The notes below the pieces were generated by a model, which worked only from the letters and a program-made list of their open reading frames with translations, did not search any database and was not told where the DNA came from. Positions 34,651 to 46,300 of a DNA stretch of 64,000 bases are shown here, piece by piece. A program made the position numbers and the translations under genes. The first letter of the stretch is position 1; the number at the start of each line of letters is the position of its first letter. Source of the DNA: Plantago major (taxonomy: Eukaryota > Streptophyta > Magnoliopsida > Lamiales > Plantaginaceae); assembly GCA_026545765.1 (NCBI GenBank), contig JAIFAC010000461.1, forward strand, positions 32,026-96,025, in the 5' to 3' direction.

Positions 34651-35262
34651 CTAAACAGGATTTTCACTTTGAAAAATATCAACGGAAGTTGCAGATTGTA
34701 GATAGGCTAGTGCTTCTGCAACTTCAGCTGCAATTTTCAGCCTCATTGTCCATGATATTGGGAATTCCATATCCTTGCCATGGATGAGTCCGCATAATGT
34801 TCCATTAGGCATGAATTTGTAAACTATGAGGGGGATTCTTGTTTCCAAACAACATCCTAACAGTCTGACAACATTCCGGTGATTGATTTTTGATAGTATC
34901 GTAACTGCATTTATGAACTGTTCAACTACAAGTTTAGACATTTTCTCGTGGGCTAATTTTGATTTCTTGATTGCAACAATTTGTACATCGGACAACATAC
35001 CTTTGTAGACGGTCCCTTACCCTCCTTGTCCAAGAATACGACTTTCGTTGAACCTATCTGTTGCATTTTCGAGATCTTTTTGCAGTGAAAATTCGTGTTT
35101 TTCTGAGGATACCTTTATTTCCTAACTTGCCTTGATGTAATAGAAGCCCCCATTTTGTTTGAACAACTTTTGTCTTTCTTTTTGGTTCTTTTTCTTCCTC
35201 ACGAATTTCTTTAACCCGAAGGACAATGGTAATAATAATACTATCAGACCGGCACCTGAGAT
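34651..35262 (-). pseudogene. Wall-associated receptor kinase-like pseudogene (TM and N-lobe)
   Basis: On the minus strand from 35262: a transmembrane helix (LIVLLLPLSFGLKKFV, about 35240-35200), a basic juxtamembrane KKKNQKERQKLFKQNGGLLL stretch, then RIFTAK and an ATDRFNESRILGQGG glycine loop (about 35065-35015) after a frameshift, and the clean part 34998-34651 with VAIKKSK (invariant Lys), INHRNVVRLLGCCLE and FMPNGTL. It ends with LAYLQSATS just before the position of the catalytic HRD loop, then diverges to a stop. The extracellular cysteine-rich exon and the catalytic lobe are missing. Probably a truncated, inactive copy of a WAK/WAKL gene. Confidence 0.85.
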
Positions 35263-35362
35263 TAAACGTTTTCATGCAACACATGTATTTAACTACCATA
35301 GAGTGACATGGATATACAACACATGGCTGGTATTCGAGATATGTGGTCTAATTTATAGTCTT

Positions 35363-36615
35363 TGATGTGACCACGAAATGTGCAATTTTACCTACTTTTA
35401 GACCCTCGTTTTTTGCCCGAAATTCAATATTTACATCATATTATTGTCAATTACCATCATCTTACGTATTTTGTAGGGCATGATAGTGTTTTCGAGAAAT
35501 TACACGATTTCCGGTGCCAGAATGCTATATTTGTGCGAAATCGAGAAGAATAGAGAAATACGCCGATTTTCCCATACACAAAGTTCGAAGTGTCAAAACA
35601 TGGCATGTGACCAACCGATGAGAAGATAATTGAAAATGTCACAACATTGTAGAAGACCACTTTCGAGGAAACGAAGTTACAATGCCCGAAATTGAAGAAC
35701 GAACGAAACATATAGAGCCAGGATTCCAATCGAGGTGACTGTAGAAGGGTCACTACAGTGACCGCAGTAACAGAGATCCTTCTAGAAAACAGGCTTTCCT
35801 GGCCTGTCAGGCTCAAGCCCGCCTTTCTCAACCTTCCTTAATGATAAGTGGCTTCCAGAATCATCTTCCCATAGTATAAATAAGACCCTTGGGGTCTCAA
35901 ATCATACACACCTCACTCAAAAACAGCTCTCTTCGAGAGAGAACTAGTCATCGGGGAAGTGAAACCCCAAAACAGCAAACCCTACCCACCAGGAGCATCA
36001 GGAACGAAGAGGGAGAAGCCACTGCAACACGAAGACATCAAGGACTAAGCTTTCTCTTTTACTTAATGCTTTTTTCGATTTCTGTTGTGCTTGATACATT
36101 GATTATCAGTAGCTTATTACATTCTTTAAAGGCGAACCGCCGAAACTCTTTTACTGCTATTCCTTTATATACCGTGATATAGTAATGAAGTAGTTATCCG
36201 TCATAAATCGTGATTATACAACCCTACACATCCTAGTGGTGTGATGTTATGCTGAGTGACACAGTAGTTTCATCGAACTGAGTTAGGGTACGGGTATTAA
36301 CTGTGACTTGATACTTTGTATTATATATGTCTCGCTATCGTTAGGGGTAATTCCGTAGCATGATAATTAGGACTTTGGGAATAGTAGTCTTTGAACTAGG
36401 TCGAGGGTCCTTTACGCTTCACCACATCTGATAACAAGACCAATTACGTTAATCTGTCTGCTTTATGCTTGCTGATAGCAAAACCAACTGCATAACGATC
36501 ACTGTTTACTTTACGCATATTGTGTTACTTGTTTGTTCCTATGCTAAGTGTCCGAGGAGAACAACATCTCGAGTCAACTTTCCCTATCCTGTGGATTTGT
36601 AGACTTCTGACTAAA
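35363..36615 (+). repeat. Gypsy LTR copy 1 (3' end cut by copy 2)
   Basis: Starts TGATGTGACCACGAAATG and aligns along its length with 36616-38102 (shared TTAGACCCTCGTTTTTT-type start, GAAATCGAGAA, GGAAACGAAGTTAC and GCTAAGTGTCCG blocks). It stops about 100 bp short of the LTR end, where the second copy begins. No PBS or internal region follows it. Confidence 0.8.
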
Positions 36616-38102
36616 TGATGTGACAATGAAATGTGCGATATTGCATGCATTTAGATCCTCGTTTTTTACAATAGATTCAATATTTATATCGTTTTATGGT
36701 CAAATACCAACTTCGTGTTCATTTTGTAGGTCATGATCGTGTTTTTGAAGAATTGCACGATTTTCAGGTGCCAAAACGACATAATTGTGCGAAATCGAGA
36801 AAGTTAAGCAAATACGCCGGATGCCATGCGACCAACCAATGCAAAGGTAATTGAAGATGCTAAAACTTTGTAGAAGACATGTTCAAAAAGTGCAAAACCG
36901 AGGAAAGGGAATACGACAATTCTACATGGAGCTAGAGAAGTCCGATGAAGTCGTGCTACCTACCATTCCGAAGATCTCGAAAAAAAACATGAAATGCTGA
37001 AGAAGGACACTTTTCAAGGAAACGAAGTTACGAAGCCTGAAATCGAAGAACAAAAAAACAGACAGAAAGCTGAAGAAATCGAGTTTTTCTGTGTGGCTCG
37101 GGATTGTTCCAGAAAGAGGCCTTTCTTCTGTCCAACAGGCCAGAGCCCGCCATTTAACCTTCTTTAATCATTAAAGGCGCCAGAGCACAAAAAATCAACT
37201 ATAAATAAGACCTCTAGGATCTCATAATTCTACACCGCTCACACAGCAAGCTCTCGAAAGAGAGAACCAGTCCCCGGGGGAAGTGAAACCTCAAAACCGC
37301 TGGCCGTCAGGCACCCAGAAGGAGGAAACCCTAGAAGCAGCACGAAGACATCAGAGACTAAGCTTCTTCTTCTTCTTCTTCTTCTTCTTCTTCTTCTTCT
37401 TCTTCTTCTTCTTCTTTTCTTTCTTGCTTTTCGATTTCTGTCAAGTATTACTATGAGTAGCTAACTTTCTCTTGTAAAGGCGAACCGTCGTAACTCTGCT
37501 TTTGTTACTTCTTTATATACCGTGATATATTAATAAATTAGTTTTAAAACGTAATTCCGTACTTGTTCTTTATTCGTCCGACTCTATACGTGGGAAATCC
37601 TTACTAACTACGACTTGGTAACGGATTATACATTATCCTGTGTGATTTGTCTGAAAACGTAATGATATAGTGTGTTAAGTGACACAACACATTTTTGGTA
37701 TAAGTGAAGGTGTCTGGATTAACTACGACTTGATCCTTTTGGCATGTTTCTTTTCTGCCTGTGGATGACTAGTACGTTGTTTGATTCTAAGTAGTTGGGA
37801 GTAGCATAGCAGAGGGAGGTTGGGGATCCTTTACACCTTTCCACCATCGATTTAGTCTTATTAATTAGGGTTTACTGCGAATCAATCAATCTGTCTGCAA
37901 TCATTCTGTTTACTTTCTGCATACAATTTACATACGTTATTTGCTTGTTCCTATGCTAAGTGTCCGTGGAGAACGACATCCCGAGTCAGCTTTCCGCTAT
38001 AAACTGTGGATTTGAGGACTTCCGACTTATAAATTTAATCTTTGATTGTATTTAGGGATTACAGGTTCTACAATGAAAATCATAATCTCTGAGTGAACAT
38101 CA
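36616..38102 (+). repeat. 5' LTR of gypsy element D (Tat/Athila-like)
   Basis: Starts TGATGTGACAATG and ends GAACATCA, directly before a primer binding site typical of plant non-chromovirus Ty3/gypsy elements. It contains a (CTT)n microsatellite at about 37363-37417. About 1.49 kb. The matching 3' LTR is not in the window. Confidence 0.8.
37363..37417. repeat. (CTT)n microsatellite
   Basis: About 18 CTT units inside the 5' LTR of element D, absent from LTR copy 1. Confidence 0.95.
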
Positions 38103-38105
38103 AAA

Positions 38106-38125
38106 TTTGGCGCCGCTACCGGGGA
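38106..38125 (+). other. Primer binding site of gypsy element D
   Basis: TTTGGCGCCGCTACCGGGGA, three bases after the LTR end. TGGCGCC-GTTGCCGGGGA-like sites follow LTRs of many plant Tat/Athila elements. Confidence 0.8.
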
Positions 38126-39172
38126 CACTTGACCGCTCAAGCAAGTTTCGATCATCCAAGATAAGTTGAATTCTTTCTTTCGCTTTACTTTATGCACTGT
38201 CTTTCAATTGCATAAACATAAACCCAAAAAAATTATATATAATATGTGGGAATCGATTTCCTCAGGGAAAAATCCAAAAATATTTTCTTTTCAGTATTTG
38301 TTTGTTTACTTTTAGTTATGTTAGGCAAACTTACTTATGTAAGGGTTAGCCGGGATCTTTGATTACTTGGTTTTTACATGATGGAATAATTTTAGCATCT
38401 ATGTTGGTTATGCGATTGTCGTTCATACCTGTGCTGTTTGAGGAAAGATGCATTGTTTATTTATGTTTGTCGCATGACATGAGTATTCGTTGCATTAGAT
38501 TAGGACATGTCAGCCATGTCTATAAGTTGATATTCTGCCTGAGGTTTGTTATTGAGCTAGCCACTAGTGAAAACTTTGAGCTAGACGATAGTCTACATTG
38601 GGTATCTGTACTGACTGTGCATTAGTATAAGATATGTGACCTGTGTGACTCTTCAGCCGTAACTATCGCTATCTATTATTCCTAATATAAACTTATTATC
38701 AAAGTGAAGGTGGATTCTTACATGTTCTCTCTACCTGATTTTAAATCTTCCATTTTCATTGCCATTTGTTTATCTGTTTACGTTAATTAATTAAAAAACC
38801 CAAAAACACGTAATTTCATATTTCTGTTTATTCGAAACTAGGATTATCTTTCTCTAGTTTTATCTGTCTGTATCTGCGGTAGTTTGTTTGTTAGTCTTTA
38901 TGTAAGGGGAAACACGTTGAGAACCATTAAGAGATGACATCGACAAACTCGAGAAGAAGGAGAGAGTTGAGTTGAGTTCGACAGGAAAATTGACAGGAAC
39001 TGGGAATGGGTTGATAGACCTAACATCAATCGAAACTCACCAACGAGGATGCGAAAGAAGAACGCTGCTGGAAGGTGGAGATGGGTGGACGGACCTAACT
39101 TAGACCACATGCATCCATCCTAAAGGTCATCTCTGAACAGGTGTCGAGCTATAAGACCTTAAACAAGCGCTT

Positions 39173-39190
39173 CTTGGGAGGCAACCCAAG
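39173..39190 (+). repeat. Hairpin CTTGGG...CCCAAG in gypsy leader
   Basis: CTTGGGAGGCAACCCAAG: 6-bp perfect arms with a 6-nt loop. I recall the same phrase in leaders of related plant gypsy elements. Confidence 0.75.
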
Positions 39191-39716
39191 GTTACGTTTC
39201 CTTTTATGCATTTACATTTGCATTTTCAATTTTCATTTTTTTTCTCGTTTTCCGTGCTAAAATTATTTTTTGAAAAACTTTTCAAAAACATTTTCAAAAT
39301 TTCTTATTTATTATGTTTGCTTTTTGAAAAATGGAAAAAATCAAAAAGAATCGAAAAAACACGCGATTTATCGCGTTTGAGGGATAGTGAGGCATCAGCC
39401 TCACTGGCCGACAGTCGGCTGCCTGCAGCTCGCTCCCTCCACCTTTTTTAGACCCCCAAAACATTGTTTCCTCTTACCACTTCATTTCTTTTCCAAAAAT
39501 CTTCACATGCTCTTTAGTTCTATCCTCCCCATTACATAATTAGCTTGTCCACCCTTCATCAACATCAAGTAAGTCATCTCTACTCATTATTATCTTCATT
39601 ACATCCTCAATTCAATGTTTATATCATCCAACTCTTTACTTTCACTTTCTTCTTGCTTCTTGAGTTCTTAGCAATTATGTGTTTCATTTGATTGATTTGC
39701 TGATGCTTGAGATATG

Positions 39717-39721
39717 TAGAT
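39717..39721. repeat. TSD of element A, left copy (TAGAT)
   Basis: TAGAT directly before TGTTAGG; repeated at 54856-54860 after the 3' LTR. Confidence 0.93.
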
Positions 39722-41022
39722 TGTTAGGAATATCTGTTTAGATTTTGATCAGCAACCTAATGACTTATCTTAGCTCAGAAAGGTGGTTAGTACTCTTGGT
39801 TCACTTGAACGCTGTAAAAGAGGAAACTCACTAAGTATGATAGTCTAGCAAATCTTGTATAGGATGTTAGGTCTCTGAATGTAATTTTTTATTCCTCTAA
39901 AGAAGACCAAGAAGAGGGCATCCAACAGGAAAAGTTCAACGGATTTGAAGATTTGAAGACTGCACAAGATTGCTGAAGACAAGGGTTTTTCAGATACCTA
40001 TATATGACCAGATATCTTGAAGACACAAGCGCAAAGTGTTTGAATTGTATCCCATAAGACAAACGTACTACAGTACTATATACTCAAATATCAATAGTTT
40101 GAATTTGATTTAGGCCTAACGGATACAATTCAAATGACACTTAAATTCATCTACAAATATCAACACTTAGACTGCTTGAGAACACACCTTAGAACACAGA
40201 ACTTACACTGAACACTATCTTTAAAACTCTCAAGCATACTACTTACCTTCAAACTTTCTGTTGCGACCAAAGCTCTTGATTCTAAGTAGCACAAAAGTTC
40301 TAAGTGTCCTGATCCTTAACAAGCATTGCTATTTTTGAAAGAGTTGAATTAAGATTTGATATCTGAGATTCATTCTCTTGAACATTTATCATAGACTTCG
40401 GTCAGTAAAGAACAAGATACCATACATTGCAAAGTGTATTAAGTATACTTGATTCTCAGAGCTATTTGCATAACTGAACAGGTTATTAGAGAAGCTCACC
40501 TGACAAACTACCTTAACCAACACCTTAATTGGCGTGGAGTACAGGAAGTACTTAGTTTGGGAAACTAAGGAACAACTCCAGGAAAGAGGTTTCTGAGTAC
40601 AGGAAGTACTTGGCTGTGAAAGCCGGGGAATAACTCAGAGGGAACACTTGGTTGGGAACCTAGTGAATTTAGGAATCGAGAGAAGATACTTGTAAGGTTA
40701 CCTCAATTATCTGTCTTAGTGGATTCTAGGTCTGACAAAGGTCGAAGTGGATTAGTTGAAGGATTACGCCACCTTCAGATACCACTATAAAAAACTTGTG
40801 TTATTTACTTTCTGCATTTATTAATTGCTTTATTTACGTTGCAAAGTATTTACACCTATCTTGCTGAGCACGTGTACTTATGACAAAAAAAGTCTTCCGC
40901 TCTCTGAAATTAAGTATCAGATATCCTCACAGATATCTGAAAAACTGTGTTTATCGACAAAAGTTTTAAAAGACTATTCACCCCCCCTCTAGTATTTTAC
41001 TTTATCGTTATCTTGACCAACA
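39722..41022 (+). repeat. 5' LTR of element A
   Basis: TGTTAGGAATATC ... CTTGACCAACA, 1301 bp. Compared with the 3' LTR it lacks about 260 bp (the stretch corresponding to about 53606-53930) but keeps normal CAG/CTG triplets. The TATA position reads CTACAAATA here, while the 3' LTR has CTATAAATA. Confidence 0.93.
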
Positions 41023-41024
41023 AG

Positions 41025-41036
41025 TGGTATTAGAGC
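41025..41036 (+). other. Primer binding site of element A
   Basis: TGGTATTAGAGC, two bases after the LTR. One mismatch (T for C) to the initiator tRNA-Met complement TGGTATCAGAGC used by most Ty1/copia elements. Confidence 0.9.
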
Positions 41037-41140
41037 AAGAGGTTCCCAATCATTCTGCACTGAACCTAGATCCCAGATAAGTGCCCACTAACTGCTTTTC
41101 ACCTACACTTGATTTGTTTGGTTAGTGTGTTTGCTGCAGG

Positions 41141-42952
41141 ATGTCTTTAATTGACGCCCCAATTCTCAAGCCAAAGAATTATGAGAAATGGAAGAACAAC
41201 ATGATGCTCCACCTAGAAGCCATCAGTGAAGAAATGATCAACGTGACAAAGAATGGCCCAATAGTTATTCAACAACTCAAGCAGGTCATGGAGGTTTCTA
41301 ATGGTAGAGACAGAGAACAAAGCGATGGGTCACAGACAGATGCGTCAACAGTGGGAGACCTGCCAGTCAAGTTATTTACGAACCAAAGCCCAGAGAGCTC
41401 TGGACATCGGAGGATGCCAAGAGAAATCGACTGGATGGTCAAGCTCGTAATATCATCATACGTTCTACTCCAGAATGTTGCTCGAGTTGACTATGAGACA
41501 ACTCAAAGAGAACAAACATCTGAAAAGTTGCAGAATGTTGCTCTAGTTGCTCAAGGAACTTCTGAAAAGAAGGAAGGCAAGGAGGTGACTGAGGATTCTC
41601 TTGTTGTAAAGCAAATGAGAAAATATGTCAGTCGGGAAATAGAGAGAAGAAAAGCCAAAGAGAAGCTGAAAAAGCATCTAGGCTCAAACTATCACCAGTA
41701 CAAAAATATGCAAAGCTCACTGAACAAGCCGGCTCAAAAAGCATCTAGTACTGAGGAAGCAGAAATCGGAAGCAATATCTGTTTCTATTGTCAGAAACCT
41801 GGTCATTTCAAGAAGGATTGCCCTGCCTTCAACAAACTAAAGACAGGTGACAAGAAAGATAGAAGAAACTTCAAGAGAAGTCAGAGAGCTATGCTCACTG
41901 AAGAAAGGAAAAAGATTCAACTCCAACTGGATGCTCTAGACATTGAGTCTGATTCTGAGGACGAAGACTCATATGATTCTACACTGCCTTCTCCAAAAAT
42001 GTGCGGTGTTTCTCATGAAGTGATCAACTTTGGTCAAAAGAAGAAAGAAGTGTGTGGAGTGGCTGAAGAAATCTTTCCAGATATCTCCAACATTGAACCT
42101 TGTCTAATGGCTGATGAGGTAACACATACTTCTTGTTATACATATGAAAGTGATGAGGAAGGAATCAAAGATCTGGAACATCTCAGAAGAGAGCTTGATA
42201 TCTACGAAAGAGAGTTTCTAATGGTCCGAGCTAGAGCCGAAATCTTTGAAGAAGAAAAGAATTCTCTTGAAAAGGAAAATTCAAAATTACTCAAGACATC
42301 TGAGGAAAAGGATGCCGAAATTGCATTTCTCAAAGCTCACATATCTGAGACTGAAAAGTTACATGAAGAAGCATTGGCCAATTTTCAAAAGAAATGTGAA
42401 GATCTTCTTTCTGAGAATGAAGAACTCATAAAGAAAGAACTATCTTTTCAATCCTATGCCAAAGCTAGTGACACTCTTACTGAAGTACAATCTTATTTAA
42501 GAGATCCTTCAGAAAAGAGAGGACTCAATGGACACACGACAGATAGTTCTACCACTCTGAATAAGAGTGATGAAAGAAGAACATTTTTCAGTGCTCAGCA
42601 AGGTGGTTCCCAAACAACTTACAGTATCGGTCAGAAAGCTAAGGTTGTTGACAAAGGAAAGGCAGTTGCGACCAAACCTTTGTGGGAAAAACAAGTACAA
42701 AAGAAATCTGTTGGGAATATTTCTGAAAAGAAACATAACACTGAAAAGTGTAATCACCCACAGTGCTATGTCTCTCAAAAAGGAAAAATTGCAGGAGCTG
42801 AAAAATTCTCCTATGTCAAGTTTTCTGGAAAGACAATAGATTACCCAGAGACTAGCAAAGCTGCTGAGAAAAGATCTCAGATATCACCAGGTGCTCGGAA
42901 TGGTATTGGCTATAAAGCCATCGGGAAACAACTTGCTCGTGAGTACAAATAA
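41141..42952 (+). CDS. gag of element A (603 codons, capsid core deleted)
   Basis: The frame opens MSLIDAPILKPKNYEKWKNN, a normal copia gag start. Around 41400-41490 the readable gag core lies in another frame (WTSEDAKRNRLDGQARNIII), so this part of the ORF is out of register. The next homology (VDYETT) belongs roughly 350 bp further on in element B, so most of the capsid core is missing. The frame then holds a CCHC zinc knuckle CFYCQKPGHFKKDC (about residues 214-227) for RNA binding, an acidic patch, and a long coiled coil (about residues 330-450) ending FQSYAKASDTLTEVQS. Gag would normally form the particle; this version probably cannot. Confidence 0.85.
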   Translation: MSLIDAPILKPKNYEKWKNNMMLHLEAISEEMINVTKNGPIVIQQLKQVMEVSNGRDREQSDGSQTDASTVGDLPVKLFTNQSPESSGHRRMPREIDWMVKLVISSYVLLQNVARVDYETTQREQTSEKLQNVALVAQGTSEKKEGKEVTEDSLVVKQMRKYVSREIERRKAKEKLKKHLGSNYHQYKNMQSSLNKPAQKASSTEEAEIGSNICFYCQKPGHFKKDCPAFNKLKTGDKKDRRNFKRSQRAMLTEERKKIQLQLDALDIESDSEDEDSYDSTLPSPKMCGVSHEVINFGQKKKEVCGVAEEIFPDISNIEPCLMADEVTHTSCYTYESDEEGIKDLEHLRRELDIYEREFLMVRARAEIFEEEKNSLEKENSKLLKTSEEKDAEIAFLKAHISETEKLHEEALANFQKKCEDLLSENEELIKKELSFQSYAKASDTLTEVQSYLRDPSEKRGLNGHTTDSSTTLNKSDERRTFFSAQQGGSQTTYSIGQKAKVVDKGKAVATKPLWEKQVQKKSVGNISEKKHNTEKCNHPQCYVSQKGKIAGAEKFSYVKFSGKTIDYPETSKAAEKRSQISPGARNGIGYKAIGKQLAREYK

Positions 42953-43009
42953 GAGCAAGAACGATGGTTAAAAGCTAGAATTGCTCACATCAATTATCAG
43001 AAGTGGAAG

Positions 43010-43309
43010 ATGAATCAAGCCACTGAAAATCTGAATGCCAGGGCTAGAAGAAATCTGGCTAGGAAAGCTAAGTTTGCTGAGAAGCAGACTCAGAAACCTG
43101 ACAGGTATCTGAAATCACCAAATGGAGCACCAAGGAACACACCAAGGAAGAAAATAGTTCTTAATAACAATGATACTAATCATTTAAATAGAATTCCTCC
43201 TTATATTCCTGTTAGACAAAAGAATGTTCATAAGAAATTCATTCAAAAATGGATTCCTACTGGAAGATTCTTTAGTCCAGATGGTTCCATTGTTGGCATG
43301 AGAACCTAA
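43010..43309 (+). pseudogene. Gag-pol linker of element A
   Basis: A basic stretch (NARARRNLARKAKFAEK) ending KWIPTGRFFSPDGSIVGMRT, which also occurs in B (26686-26880, MWIPTRRMFSLSGS). It lies between gag and the protease and is part of the polyprotein in intact relatives. Confidence 0.65.
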
Positions 43310-43332
43310 TCTCCTATTTCCTGTTTTGTGCA

Positions 43333-46300
43333 GAACATTCTAAAGACTAATCCAAAGTGGCATTTTGATAGTGGATGTGGGAAGCACATGACAGGAGACA
43401 AAGCAAATCTGATTGACTACAGAAAGTGCAATGATGGACCAATTATCAAGTTTGCTGGAGGAGATGAAAATCCAACCATATGATTTGGCAATCTGAAGGT
43501 TGGAGCCCTTACAATCTCTGAAGTACTACATTTAAAGGGATTAAAATATAATCTCCTAAGCATGAGTCAACTAGTAGACAAAGGGTACACTGTCAAGATC
43601 AAGTCAAAACTATGCAAAGTGATTGACAATGAGTCAAAGCAGACAGTCTTGGTTGCAAGGCGTAAAGGAAATCTTTATGTTGCTGATTGGGCATCCGCCA
43701 CAACTGAAGAATGTCTCATGGTGAGTCAATCTGGCCACACTGAAGAAAATTGGCTATGGCATAAAAGAATGAGTCACTTGAATTTCAAAACTCTAAACAA
43801 GCTAGCCAAGAAAGAGTTGATGGTTGGTTTACCCAAAATGGCATATAGAAAAGATGGTATATGCTTAGCTTGTCAAATGGGAAAAGAATCCAAAACATCT
43901 TTCAAGTCTAAAACAAGACATTCCAGTGAAAGGCCACTGCAAATGTTACAGATGGATCTTTTTGAATCCTCTGTAACTAGTTATGCAGGAAAGAAGTATG
44001 GTCTGGTTGTTGTTGATGATTACTCAAGATTCACTTGGGTTGTCTTTCTCAAACACAAATCTGATGCAAGGGTTGAGATACCCAACTTGCTGAATAAGCT
44101 CGAAGTCATGAAAAATGACAAGGTATCTGTAATCAGAACAGACCATGGTACTGAGTTTGTGAACCAGTACATAAAAGAGTTTTGTACCTGCAAAGGTATA
44201 CAACATCAACTATCTTCCGTAAGAACACCACAACAAAATGGTGTTGCTGAAAGGAAGAATAGGACCCTAAAAGAAGCGGCAAGAACAATGCTCGCTGACA
44301 CTGAAATAAGTGAAATCTATTGGGTTGAAGCTGTAAACACAGCATGCTACACTCAAAATAGATGTCTGATTAACAAACACCATGACAAAACTCCTTACGA
44401 GCTTTTCATTGGTAGACCCCCTAGTATCAAACATCTAAGGGTGTTTGGTTGCAGATGTTTCGTTCTTAACAATGGAAAAGAATACTTGAGAACATTTCAA
44501 CCAAAGGCAGATGAAGGAGTATTTCTTGGTTATTCTCTGAATAGCAAAGCCTATAGAATCTACAACAAAAGAACGCAAAAGATTGAGGAATCTGTTCATG
44601 TAGTATTCTATGAAGGAAACAAGAAAGTACCCTTGAATGATGATGTCTCAGATAGGTTCAAAGATCTGATGATCAGATTCTGAAAAAGGATCCTCAAAAG
44701 GAAACATTTCTATCATTCAAATAGAGGATGGGTCTGACAATGAAAAGCAACCTATGCTTAGTAACAACCAGATGACTCTAAGACATGATGAAGAATTTCC
44801 TAAGAGTATTCCAGAAATGGAACAGGTTACCGAGAACCCTCATCATGAAAAGGTATCTGAAAATGAGATTGCGGAAATGCAAGTTCCAGATATCTCTAAC
44901 ACTAAAAGAGTGTCAGATATCCATGGCATTTCTCATGTGTCAGATATCTCAGATACTGCACAAGTATCGCATCAAGATCATATTGATTCACATTCAATTC
45001 AAAATGATATTGATCCTACTAGTTCAAAACCCATTATGAAATGGATAAGAAATCATCCTGCAAAGGATGTAATTGGTCCCATAGACCAAGGAGTTAGAAC
45101 TAGAAGAGCAATCGCTGAAAATGCAAATTGTCTCTATGGATGTTTCATCTCAAATATTGAACCAAAAACTATAGAAGAAGCATTAAAGGATCAAGATTGG
45201 ATCTCTGCAATGCAAGAAGAGTTGGATCAATTTGAGAGAAACAAAGTCTGGAAACTGGTTCCATTTGTTGACGGAATATCTGTAATTGGAACCAAGTGGG
45301 TTTTCAGAAACAAAATGAATGAGTCTGGTGAAATAACCAGAAACAAAGCTAGGTTGGTTGCCAAGGGATTCTCCCAGACTGAAGGACTATATTTTGATGA
45401 ATCTTATGCACCAGTTGCAAGATTGGATGCAATAAGACTCTTTCTAGCCTCTGCAGCTCATAATGACTTTACAGTTTATCAAATGGATGTCAAGAGTGCA
45501 TTCCTAAATGGTGAACTTGCTGAGGAAGTCTATGTTGAGCAACCACCAGGTTTTGAAGTTTCCTCAGAAAGTAGGATGGTCTATAAGCTTCAGAAAGCTC
45601 TGTATGGACTGAAACAAGCTCCAAGAGCATGGTATGATACATTGGCCAGATACCTACTAGAAAATGATTTCAAGAAAGGAGATGTTGATAAAACACTCTT
45701 CACATTGAACCATGATGGGAAACTACTTTTAGTTCAAGTATATGTTGATAACATTATATTTGGATCTAAAGACAAGTAACTTTGTGAAGACTTTGCTGCA
45801 CTCATGAAATGTAAATTTGAGATGAGCATGATGGGAGAATTGAATTACTTCCTAGGGCTGCAAGTCAAGCAACTTAATGATGGAATATTCATTAGTCAAA
45901 CAAAGTATGCAAAGGACATGCTCAACAAGTTTAATCTAAAGCCTTCTGAAAAGAATGCTAAGATACCTATGAGCATTGGAACCAAAATGACCTATACTGA
46001 ATCTGACAAGAGTGTTGAAGAACACAAGTATAGGAAATTGATTGGATCTTTATTGTACCTCACTGCAAGTAGACCTGATATTCAATATGCAATTGGAGTG
46101 TGTGCTAGATTTCAGACAAATCCAATGCAATCACACTACAACATTGCTATGAAAATATTGAGGTATGTAAAAGGTACTGTAGAAGTTGGATTGTGGTATC
46201 CAAAAGATAGTGGATTGAGTTTGGTTGGCTATTCAGATGCTGACTATGCTTGATCATTGCTTGATAGAAAAAGCACCTCAGGAACGTGTCAATTTCTTGG

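Larger units (their letters stand above)
38103..39721 (+). mobile_element. Gypsy element D, 5' leader, up to the element A insertion
   Basis: Long leader after the PBS with no convincing protein frame. It ends with TAGAT (39717-39721), one copy of the TSD of element A. D continues at 54856. Confidence 0.7.

Noticed and set aside
37363..37417. CRISPR-like or other structured repeat array
   Set aside because: Plain trinucleotide microsatellite.
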